From NCBI RefSeq assembly GCF_000012885.1, contig NC_007498.2:1364001-1428000 (forward strand): 64,000 nucleotides of DNA, given 5' to 3'. Position numbers and translations under genes: made by a program. The stretch comes from Syntrophotalea carbinolica DSM 2380. Lineage in GTDB: Bacteria > Desulfobacterota > Desulfuromonadia > Desulfuromonadales > Syntrophotaleaceae. Shown in pieces: positions 10,117 to 18,283 of this stretch. The first letter of the stretch is position 1. Each line of letters starts with the position of its first letter. Under the pieces are notes generated by a model. It saw only the letters and a list, made by a program, of their open reading frames with translations, was not told the DNA's origin and made no database searches.

Positions 10117-12738
10117 TCAAAATGCAAAGTAGAAGCGTAGCCAGGCACTATGCGAGGTGGTTTCGTCTCCGAATTCTCCGCCGTAAGATAGCTCCGAGGA
10201 AAGTTGCTCTTTGCTGAATCGCACCGAGGCGGAAACCGTACCGGCAACATCGTCCTGCTCTGTTTTTACCGTCACCGGGCCACTGCCCGCTACCGATTGA
10301 TTCACGCTCAGGTCGCTGTCGGTCAGGAGACAGCGTACCCCGGCCATCAGTGACGGAGCCATTTCCACTTCTCCGATCTGCATGCGGGTCAACCAACGTA
10401 GTGATGCCAGGGCGCGTACCTGATGTTCATCCATTGCAGAGCTGTGTACGTCCCATCCGGAATCATCAGCGTCGGTGGTGAAGCTGTCGGAATGCAACCA
10501 CAGGTATTCGATGCCGGCTTCCGGTAAAAATATCTGGGTTCCGACGGGAATAAGGTAACCTCCAAGCAACGAGGTGTGTGCTCCGTAGCTATTGTAGTCG
10601 GCGTTTTCTCTAAGTTCGAGGTTAATGCCGGTCAGCCCTTCGTAATCATGCCAACCATAAAACCCGCCCAGTTGGCCGCGCCAGGTCCAATGGCCCCGGT
10701 TTCCCATCGACTGCACCCCTAAGGAGAGCACTTCCTGGTCTTCTCCGTCGCCGCTATAGCCGTTGCCTGTAAAATCGAGTCCGGCATGGGTGTACCCGAG
10801 ATACATACCGGAGAGGGTGGATCCGGCCCGGTGTTCGATACCGGTGACGAAGCCAACCAGATCGGCATCGTAGCCGGCGGGGGACGCATCTTTGTCGATG
10901 TTGGCATAATAGGGGGTGAAAAAGACGTTGTACGGAGCTAACCGATATCCTCCGGTGGCATCGTTGGCAACCATAAGAGAATCTGCGTACGGTCCGGGTG
11001 TACGGTCGGTCAATTGATATTTTAAAAATCCGAGGGCGATACGTTGTCCGGCCAGATCGGAGGACAGGGTCACCGCATGCCGTAGCAGGTCCATGGCTTC
11101 CAATTGCGGAGAGGCTCCGGGACTATAGCCCAAGGATACCGTATCATCGGTGCTTGTGGTGGTCGACTGATCATGATAAAGGACGACGACATCGGGGTTA
11201 AGCGCGGAAGTCAAACCACCGAAGGAGCCGGATACCGTTCCGCCGTCGTCGGTATCAAAAATCCGGTATTCGGTGTTCATTTGGGGCGCGCTGCCGGCCG
11301 ATGTTACGCTGAGCATCGCATCGTTCAGGACCAATGTGGCCCCCCCTGCCACATACAGGGAGCCGACGCTTGGATCGGCATCCAGATTGAGATTATAACT
11401 ATCGATCAGCGATACGGACCCGGACATTACCGCAACCTCATAAGCTCTGCTTGCCCCGTTGGTCCGTATAATGCCGGTATTGGTCAATGATCCGCTGCCA
11501 TCCATAACAATGCCGATGGCCACAGAGGTTAAAGAATCCGAAGCCGTGGCGGTCGCCGTAATGTTGCCGCTATTGAATACGTCGCCTCCATCGGTAACGA
11601 TGCCGCCGGCCAAGGCGTGAGCCTCCCCGAAGATATCGGAAAAGGGGGCTGTCCCTGCGCCGCTACCGTAGGTGGCCGTCGTTATGATATCGCCGGTATT
11701 GGTCACGTCCCCGGCGGCATTCAGGCCGATCGCCAAAGCATAGGGCTCCGAAGAGGTTGCATTGGCAGTTCCACCGGTAGCGGTAACATTAATCGTGCCG
11801 CTGTTAGTGATATCGTTATCCGTGTCAATGCCGAAGCCATAGGCGGAGGCGTAGGCACCATCGGCGGCGGCGGAAGTTGATACTCCTCCAGTGGAGGTTA
11901 CGGTGATATCCCCTTGGTTGGTCACGGCGCCTCTACTGGAAATACCGAAAGCTTCGCTTTCCGTTTCAGCGTAGGTGTCGGCAGTTGCGGTTCCGCCTAC
12001 GGCGGCCACGGTGATTGATCCGTCATTGGTCACGGTGCCATAGGAACGGATGCCATACCCGTCGGCGTCGGCGTCTATAGAGGCATCGTCGGTTGCGGTT
12101 CCTCCGGTAGTGGTTACGGTAATGGCCCCGGAGTTGATCACGTTATCACGCGAATAGATGCCAAAAGTATCGGTATCGGCATCGTCACCGGCTATTGCAG
12201 TTCCACCGGTAGCAATTACAGTGAGTGCCCCTCCGTTGGTTACGGGGCCTAAGGAGTAAATGCCATAGGCTTCGACGTTTGAATCGGCCCCGGAGGAGGC
12301 CGTGGCGGTCCCACCGGTGGCGGTCACGTTAATGGCCCCGTTGTTGGTCACGGCTGCTGCGGCAAAAATTCCGTAAACTTCGTTTCCGGCTGCGGCTCCT
12401 GCGAGGGCCGTTGCCGTTCCGCCCATAGCGGTTATGCTGATATTTCCAAAATTCTGAATTTCTGTCGCGCTATTGGAATAAATACCGTAAGCATTGAATG
12501 AAACATCCTCGAAGCTTCCCGAGCCATCACCGTAGACTGTGAGTGAGTAGTTGTCGTAATTGATAAACGGTGAAACGGCCAGGGAGGCATCAATTCCATA
12601 GAAATCTTCACCGGGACTCAGGGTTTCGTTAACGACGAAATCCGCTGCCGCAGCCGGAGAAACGATTCCCCATAGCAGCCCGACCAGAAGTCCGCAAACC
12701 CCCAAAAACATACGCATCTTTTCCGGAAAAAATAGCAT
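10117..12738 (-). CDS. Autotransporter (type V secretion) with repeat passenger
   Basis: An 873 aa protein with a Sec signal peptide (residues 1 to about 33, ending in SPAAAA), a Gly/Thr/Ala/Asn-rich passenger made of imperfect repeats of about 35 residues (VTNSGAITVTATGGTATA-type, then YGIYS), and a C-terminal beta-barrel of about 270 residues ending in aromatic Phe (LRFYFAF), as required for outer-membrane insertion. The passenger should fold as a beta-helix on the cell surface or be released; no catalytic motif is visible, so adhesin or surface-layer roles are guesses. The ATG at 12738 follows AAGGAG; a GTG six bases upstream is less well placed. It is monocistronic. Confidence 0.88.
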   Translation of the reverse strand: MLFFPEKMRMFLGVCGLLVGLLWGIVSPAAAADFVVNETLSPGEDFYGIDASLAVSPFINYDNYSLTVYGDGSGSFEDVSFNAYGIYSNSATEIQNFGNISITAMGGTATALAGAAAGNEVYGIFAAAAVTNNGAINVTATGGTATASSGADSNVEAYGIYSLGPVTNGGALTVIATGGTAIAGDDADTDTFGIYSRDNVINSGAITVTTTGGTATDDASIDADADGYGIRSYGTVTNDGSITVAAVGGTATADTYAETESEAFGISSRGAVTNQGDITVTSTGGVSTSAAADGAYASAYGFGIDTDNDITNSGTINVTATGGTANATSSEPYALAIGLNAAGDVTNTGDIITTATYGSGAGTAPFSDIFGEAHALAGGIVTDGGDVFNSGNITATATASDSLTSVAIGIVMDGSGSLTNTGIIRTNGASRAYEVAVMSGSVSLIDSYNLNLDADPSVGSLYVAGGATLVLNDAMLSVTSAGSAPQMNTEYRIFDTDDGGTVSGSFGGLTSALNPDVVVLYHDQSTTTSTDDTVSLGYSPGASPQLEAMDLLRHAVTLSSDLAGQRIALGFLKYQLTDRTPGPYADSLMVANDATGGYRLAPYNVFFTPYYANIDKDASPAGYDADLVGFVTGIEHRAGSTLSGMYLGYTHAGLDFTGNGYSGDGEDQEVLSLGVQSMGNRGHWTWRGQLGGFYGWHDYEGLTGINLELRENADYNSYGAHTSLLGGYLIPVGTQIFLPEAGIEYLWLHSDSFTTDADDSGWDVHSSAMDEHQVRALASLRWLTRMQIGEVEMAPSLMAGVRCLLTDSDLSVNQSVAGSGPVTVKTEQDDVAGTVSASVRFSKEQLSSELSYGGEFGDETTSHSAWLRFYFAF
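11720..12465 (-). repeat. Passenger repeats of the autotransporter
   Basis: Seven consecutive units carrying the motif (T/V/M)GG(T/V)-A/S-T/N-A separated by roughly 33-38 codons, each followed by a variable acidic/Ala-rich stretch and a YGI or FGI motif. Units differ at many third positions, so they are old repeats rather than recent tandem copies. Confidence 0.75.
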
Positions 12739-13309
12739 AAACACTCCTTTCCTCCGTCATGGACATGAATATCGAATTTAACATCCTTGGTAACAGCTTA
12801 TCAGATAAAAATAACCGAACAACAATCCGGACATTCCTCCGGAAAAAAGACGGATCTACCTGATACGAGCGGTTGTTTTGCTTAAAAATCAGGATCTTTT
12901 CGGACTCTATTCCCCATTAACAGCCTATTTTATTCAGAACTTACTTCCTGGATATTTTGCTGACCACACGACAGCCTTAGGTCGAGAGTCCCCGCGAAAT
13001 CAGCGCCGACTCGGACCAGACTGAATTTGCGGTTCCATATGCTATAGTTTTTCAAACCGTGAGTTTTTACAAAGGGACATAGCCACTAAAATCCGGAGAG
13101 GCATTTAACATGTGACCTCGCTCTATGCATGACTCGAACGGTGTAGGTCCGATCCGTTTACGCATCGCTCATTGCTGAGCCACGGCGATATGTTTTGCCG
13201 GGCGGCAGATTTGAAACACTGGGAAAATCGATAAATCCTGGAGAGAACGGAACTCTTAGGCTTACACGCTGATTCGGGCTGTTTAGCACGCAGGGAGGTG
13301 GCTTTTAAG
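12739..13309. other. Intergenic region between divergent genes
   Basis: About 570 bp between the autotransporter and the REC-GAF-GGDEF gene. It must contain both promoters. I found no reading frame with a ribosome site, no convincing sigma-54 element and no riboswitch I recognise. Confidence 0.5.
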
Positions 13310-14722
13310 GTGAGAAAAGTCCTCGTCATCGATCAACAGGTTTTTTCGCGGATCAAACTTAAAGATTCATTAAGTTCGGAATATTTCGTTCTTGAAGCAA
13401 ACAACGAAAAAGAAGCGGTAGGCTTGGCGAAAACCAACCCTCCGGATCTGGTCATTTTGGATATGGAGATGTTGGGTGAAAACAGCTCCTCTGTTTGCAG
13501 GAAACTAAAGGAAACCCGGGAAACCAAGAATATTCCATTGATTTTGCTGTATACAAACGAGCAAAGGGATGACATAGCAAATGGACTGCATTCCGGAGCC
13601 GATGACTACCTGACGAAACCATTTAATCCGAATGACCTGCTTGCCCGAATTGAAATTCATTTACGCACAAGGGATTACTATGCAGATCTCAGAAAAATAG
13701 ATCTGCTCATGTTGCTGGAATTGACGGAGATCATTTCCGTTACCAGAAATCCCAAAAGGATTCTTTCAATTATTGTTGAAAGGATGATTGAAACCATCGA
13801 TGTTTCAAGATGCTCCATTATCGGCATCAACGACTTTGGTGAATTGCTTGTTATAGCCAGCAGCGATCTTCCGGAAAACAAGGAAATAAAGCTGAACCTG
13901 AAAAGATATCCGGAGATCGAAAAAGCCTTGTCTACCCAGCGGCCCATTGTGGTGCAGGACGTCAAAAGCAACCCCCTTATGAAATCCGTCAGGGAAAACA
14001 TCAAGGACTTGCCGGATAATTCAATTTTTGTCGTACCGATCGTCAAGAAACAGAACGTTATAGGAACCTTTTTCCTGCGTACTGCATCTCCATTGAAGGA
14101 TGGCATCACGGATAGAATTTTCAAACTGTGCCAGATCATCGCCAGCATTTCGGGGAATGCTCTTGAGAATGCGATGATCTTTGAATCCATGGAAACCAAT
14201 AAAAAGCTCCTCGAGGAGTTGTCCGTCCGGGATAGCCTGACCCAGCTATACAATCACCAGTATTATCACACCCGCTTCGAAGAGGAGTTTTCCAGGGCGC
14301 AACGCTATGATTTGCCATTGTCCTGCATTTTCTTCGACATCGATGACTTTAAAAAAATAAATGATCGCTATGGCCATCTCACCGGGGACATGGTGTTGCG
14401 GCAGATTGCCCGACTGATCAAAAAGCTGCTCCGCAAAAGTGACATTTCGGCCCGTTATGGGGGAGAAGAATTCGCCATATGCCTGCCGAACACAGGAACT
14501 GATTCCGCGAACCAATTTGCCGAAAGGCTTCTGGTGCTGATCAGGGAGCTTTCCATCCAGCAACTCAAGGGGGAACACGTCACGGTCAGCATGGGAACCT
14601 CGACTTACATGAACAACAACGTGGCCTCATACAGGGAATTGATCCAGCTCGCTGACAAGGCCATGTATCAGGCAAAGGAATCGGGGAAGAACCGGATCTG
14701 TTGTGCCAACATATTGTCTTGA
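13310..14722 (+). CDS. Response-regulator diguanylate cyclase (REC-GAF-GGDEF)
   Basis: A 470 aa protein with a receiver domain (about 1-120), a GAF domain (about 140-290) and a GGDEF domain (about 305-470). The receiver keeps the phosphoacceptor Asp (LVILDMEM) and the Lys (TKPF), but the acidic pair at its start is reduced to one (VLVIDQQ instead of a DD pair), which may weaken Mg2+ binding and phosphorylation. The GGDEF domain has an active RYGGEEFAI signature and an I-site RKSD five residues before it. The GTG at 13310 is preceded by GGGAGG at 11 nt; a GTG at 13298 overlaps that ribosome site. It lies just upstream of the HEAT-repeat and HD-GYP genes, giving a make-and-break pair for c-di-GMP. 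No histidine kinase is next to it. Confidence 0.9.
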   Translation: MRKVLVIDQQVFSRIKLKDSLSSEYFVLEANNEKEAVGLAKTNPPDLVILDMEMLGENSSSVCRKLKETRETKNIPLILLYTNEQRDDIANGLHSGADDYLTKPFNPNDLLARIEIHLRTRDYYADLRKIDLLMLLELTEIISVTRNPKRILSIIVERMIETIDVSRCSIIGINDFGELLVIASSDLPENKEIKLNLKRYPEIEKALSTQRPIVVQDVKSNPLMKSVRENIKDLPDNSIFVVPIVKKQNVIGTFFLRTASPLKDGITDRIFKLCQIIASISGNALENAMIFESMETNKKLLEELSVRDSLTQLYNHQYYHTRFEEEFSRAQRYDLPLSCIFFDIDDFKKINDRYGHLTGDMVLRQIARLIKKLLRKSDISARYGGEEFAICLPNTGTDSANQFAERLLVLIRELSIQQLKGEHVTVSMGTSTYMNNNVASYRELIQLADKAMYQAKESGKNRICCANILS

Positions 14723-14806
14723 GATTCCCCAAATTGTCGGCAGAAGCTCATAAGTCGAAATCACTCATCCCGAACTGACCCGATCTACGGGGTAAGGTCA
14801 AGTGAT

Positions 14807-16966
14807 ATGGAGCATAAAAATAGCGACATGAATTTCGACACAAGGGTGCTATCGAATTTTATATTTGAATTGAACATCTCACTTCGACTTGTAACGACCT
14901 ACCCCCCAAATCACCCCCTCATCACTTCGTCCATTCGAAAGGTGCTGGACCGGTTGCGAAAGTTGCTTGAATTCAGGGAAAAGATATCCCTGGCCGTCGC
15001 CCGCGACTCGCTGATGGTTGAATATGCCCTTTTGGATTCCCAAAATCCGGTATTCAGAAAACTTGCTAAAATTTTGTTCGATCGCGACATCGCTTCCATC
15101 ACCTTTTTCAAGTCGGCCGATGTCGAAGAGATCCTCCGATTCAATGAAACCATGTCATGCAAGCGTGATGACCTCCGGGAGATGGGGGGCGTAAGTCGGG
15201 CCGTCGAAGAAGCGGGCATTCGCAATATCGTCGTTCAGGAAATCAATTACGGAAACTTTTCCACCACGGAAGAAGACAAAATTGTCCTTCCCGAAGGAAA
15301 AAACAGTAAATCGACGGAATCGACGCTCTGGGAAGATTTTGCCCATGGCATGCTGGAGGGGTCGCTTAACCCGACCGGCGGCTTTGCGACTTACGCCAAC
15401 ATGTCGGATCCCGGAGTGCTGGCGGAAATGATGAACATGTATGAGGAACAGCCCGGTTCCAGGGAAGATAACTATGCGGCGGCGATTGCCTCATTCGTGG
15501 GTGAACTGGGCAGGGAAGGGGGCGATATCGCATGCCACACGGAGTCGCTTGATAAGCTGAACTCATTTGTGAGCAAGTTGAATCCGGCTATAAGAAGACA
15601 ATTTCTGAACGGCGTTTTTACATGTCCCGGCCTCAGCCAGGGTGCCACCAGGGAAATTCTGGAAAAATTCCCTGACGATATGATCCTGGAAGCGCTCCGG
15701 GACATCAACGCGCGCTCATCCTATATCCCACCCGTTACGGTCAGCCTGCTGCAGAGGTTGTCGAGTACCTCTTCGATGGAAAACGGCAGGAAAACCGTCT
15801 CTTCGGTAGCAGAAATCGAAGGGGAGGAGCACCTGGCCGAGAAAATGCGCGTTATTTTCCGGGAGGATAAAAGCGACGAGTTTGTCCCCCAGACCTATCA
15901 GAAAGCGCTCCGTTCCATAACCTCCATGAAAACCGTGTCCGTGCCTGAATTGGAGGAAATCGGAGATTTACACAAGACACTGCAGGGTCATGCCATTGAA
16001 ACCCAATTTTGTAAGGTCGTTCTTGAGGCCATGCGTGTGCCTTCGGATAAGTGCAGGCCAGCTTCTCTGGAACAAAATTTTCTTGCTTTGCTCCACTATT
16101 TTCTTGAATCCGGGGATTTTTCTTTCCTGACCGAAATATACGAACAGCTGGAGTCGGTTGATCAGGCGCTTTTTCCCGAAGTGCAGAATATTTTTACGGA
16201 CGCCAAATTTCTGAATGCGGTTCTGGACCAGCTCGATATTTGTGAAAAATCGAAGCGTTCCGATATTCAAAACCTGATTGCCCGGATCGGAAAGCCCTTT
16301 GCGGAACCTCTACTGGAACGTCTTGCCGAAGCAAAGAGCAGGTCGCAAAGACACGCGTACATGGCATGCCTCCTGGCTCTTGGCGGACAGGTAAGGGATG
16401 CCGCCGTTGCCAGGCTCTCCGACAGTCGCTGGTTTTTTGTCCGAAACCTGATCACCATTTTGCGTGAACTCGAGGACTCCACTGTGCTTCCCCATATCCG
16501 CCGCATCCGGGACCACGGCCATCCCCGTGTCAGACAGGAGATAATAACGACATTCCAACAGTTCAGCCATGTTGAAGCGGACCGGATGCTGCTGCACGAT
16601 TTGCGTAGCAGTGAACAAGACGTGCGGCTGAGTGCGATCCAATTGGCGGAAAAAAGCTGCGATATGACGGTTTTCGATGAACTCCTCGTATGCTTTGACA
16701 AAGGCGATTGGGAGACCAAAAGTGCCACTGTTCGCACGCTCGCCCGGATCAGGAACGATCGGGCACTGCCATCGCTGATGCACTATGTCCGAACAAACCA
16801 CCTGCTGCGCCAGAGCGCGCATAACCGCGTGAAGATCGAGGTCATCAATACATTCCCTCAATACGGGGCCGAAAATGTCGTGCCGTTTCTTGAAGAACTG
16901 GCCTTGAGCGGCCAGGATGATTTGGCAAATCAAGCAAAGAAACTTTTAGAATCGATACGGGGTTGA
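14807..16966 (+). CDS. HEAT-repeat protein with N-terminal domain shared with its HD-GYP neighbour
   Basis: A 719 aa protein without signal peptide or membrane segment. Residues about 10-125 (starting LRLVTTYPPNHPLI) have the same pattern as the N-terminus of the next gene: a stretch after SLY/TTYP, a basic helix, then a short strand with DSLMVEYALL versus NELIVDGIPL. The middle is helical and unassigned. From about residue 490 to the end there are HEAT-like helical pairs (RWFFVRNLITILREL, HPRVRQEIITTFQQF, EQDVRLSAIQLAEKS), a protein-binding scaffold. Its stop is 2 bp before the ATG of the HD-GYP gene, so the two are co-translated and probably work together. No enzymatic motif was seen. The ATG at 14807 has only a weak AAGG upstream. 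Confidence 0.7.
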   Translation: MEHKNSDMNFDTRVLSNFIFELNISLRLVTTYPPNHPLITSSIRKVLDRLRKLLEFREKISLAVARDSLMVEYALLDSQNPVFRKLAKILFDRDIASITFFKSADVEEILRFNETMSCKRDDLREMGGVSRAVEEAGIRNIVVQEINYGNFSTTEEDKIVLPEGKNSKSTESTLWEDFAHGMLEGSLNPTGGFATYANMSDPGVLAEMMNMYEEQPGSREDNYAAAIASFVGELGREGGDIACHTESLDKLNSFVSKLNPAIRRQFLNGVFTCPGLSQGATREILEKFPDDMILEALRDINARSSYIPPVTVSLLQRLSSTSSMENGRKTVSSVAEIEGEEHLAEKMRVIFREDKSDEFVPQTYQKALRSITSMKTVSVPELEEIGDLHKTLQGHAIETQFCKVVLEAMRVPSDKCRPASLEQNFLALLHYFLESGDFSFLTEIYEQLESVDQALFPEVQNIFTDAKFLNAVLDQLDICEKSKRSDIQNLIARIGKPFAEPLLERLAEAKSRSQRHAYMACLLALGGQVRDAAVARLSDSRWFFVRNLITILRELEDSTVLPHIRRIRDHGHPRVRQEIITTFQQFSHVEADRMLLHDLRSSEQDVRLSAIQLAEKSCDMTVFDELLVCFDKGDWETKSATVRTLARIRNDRALPSLMHYVRTNHLLRQSAHNRVKIEVINTFPQYGAENVVPFLEELALSGQDDLANQAKKLLESIRG

Positions 16967-16968
16967 AT

Positions 16969-18111
16969 ATGAAAACCGACCGGGATCGGGCCATTCACGA
17001 TTTTGCCAGAGAATTGGCAACAGCCATTTCGACAGTATCGCTGTATTCAGCCGAACATGCCCAGGTGGAGCGACTGTGCCGTTCGATACTTGCAAACATT
17101 CAAAAGGTTATGGCGGGCAAGGACGATATTTCCCTTGTGGTTATAGATAACGAGTTGATCGTCGATGGCATCCCCTTGAGAGGAAGTTTGCATTTCGGCC
17201 GGCTGGCGCAGCTTCTGGCGTTACGGGGCATCGGGCACGTGAAGCTGATCCGGGGTGTCGGGCTTGAAGAAATCCGGGACATGGTCGAACATCTCTCGAA
17301 ACGAAACGCCGAGCATGCCGTTCACTCCACTGCCGGCATCCGTTACGGAAAAGTCGGGGTGCGGTTTTCTTACAACGACGAAGAATCATCGGAAGTAAGT
17401 CCCGGCGAGGCCGTTGCAGGTGCGAGCCTGTTTGACGGAGAAATTTCGAAGTACAGGGAAATCTGCCGGGGCATCAGGAAGCATAAGACACTGAAGGTGG
17501 CCGGAATCATGGAGATTGTCTCCGGCTTCATTGCCACGGTCAAAAGTGAGGCAGATCCTTTGTTGGCGTTGGCGCCGGTTCGATCTTCAGACGAATATAC
17601 ATTTACGCATTCCGCGAATATCTGCATTTTGAACCTTGCCCAGGCCATGGCTCTCGGTATAGACGGGCCGGTGCTTCATGACATCGGCATCGCCGCCATG
17701 CTTCACGATGTCGGCAAGTTTTTCATTCCCGAGGAGGTGCTTAACAAGCCGGGCCGCCTGGACGAAAAGGACTGGAATTTCGTTAAGCAACATCCTCTAT
17801 GGGGAGCCCAGTATCTTCTGGATACTCCCGGAGTGCCTTCGTTAGCCATCATTACGGCATACGAGCACCATCTCAAATACGATTTTTCCGGTTATCCCGT
17901 CGTTCCGGCTTCCTGGCAACAGAATCTCTGCACCCAGATGACCACGGTGTCCGATTTTTTCGATGCCCTGCGGACCAAACGTCCATATCGCGACGCACTG
18001 GAGATGGAAAAAATCTCCGCTTTAATGCTGGAGATCGCCGGAACCGAACTTAATCCGATACTTACGAAAAATTTCCTCAAGATCTTCAACAGAATATCGG
18101 AAATGGCCTGA
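16969..18111 (+). CDS. HD-GYP domain phosphodiesterase
   Basis: A 380 aa protein. The N-terminal domain (about 1-130) matches that of the HEAT-repeat protein just upstream. The C-terminal HD-GYP domain (about 195-380) has the HD pair in AMLHDVGKFFIPEEVL and the GYP motif as HHLKYDFSGYP, where the usual form is HHExxDGSGYP; the metal-binding His and Asp are kept. Such domains hydrolyse c-di-GMP to pGpG/GMP. The ATG at 16969 lies 2 bp after the previous stop; a TTG six bases before is possible. The two diguanylate cyclases nearby make c-di-GMP turnover the likely role, but activity cannot be read from sequence alone. Confidence 0.88.
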   Translation: MKTDRDRAIHDFARELATAISTVSLYSAEHAQVERLCRSILANIQKVMAGKDDISLVVIDNELIVDGIPLRGSLHFGRLAQLLALRGIGHVKLIRGVGLEEIRDMVEHLSKRNAEHAVHSTAGIRYGKVGVRFSYNDEESSEVSPGEAVAGASLFDGEISKYREICRGIRKHKTLKVAGIMEIVSGFIATVKSEADPLLALAPVRSSDEYTFTHSANICILNLAQAMALGIDGPVLHDIGIAAMLHDVGKFFIPEEVLNKPGRLDEKDWNFVKQHPLWGAQYLLDTPGVPSLAIITAYEHHLKYDFSGYPVVPASWQQNLCTQMTTVSDFFDALRTKRPYRDALEMEKISALMLEIAGTELNPILTKNFLKIFNRISEMA

Positions 18112-18212
18112 GTTCTCTTTTTACCATGCGCTGAAATCCCCGGGTCGCCCCCAATTGACTGGCCACTCGGATCCATTGAAGGATGTCTTGGAACTTGCGC
18201 GTTGTAAAACAC

Positions 18213-18240
18213 AGAAACCTCGTCTGGTGGTTCTGGCGTC
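18213..18240. repeat. Possible decayed copy of the accessory-block hairpin
   Basis: The left arm AGAAACCTCGTCTGG matches the AGAAACCCCGTCTGG arm of the 7047 and 9974 hairpins with one change, but the right arm (TTCTGGCGTC) no longer pairs well. It lies between the convergent HD-GYP and cNMP-binding-domain genes. Confidence 0.4.
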
Positions 18241-18283
18241 AATTTATTCTGAACAACCTCTGAGGAAACTCTTCCGTGCGGTT

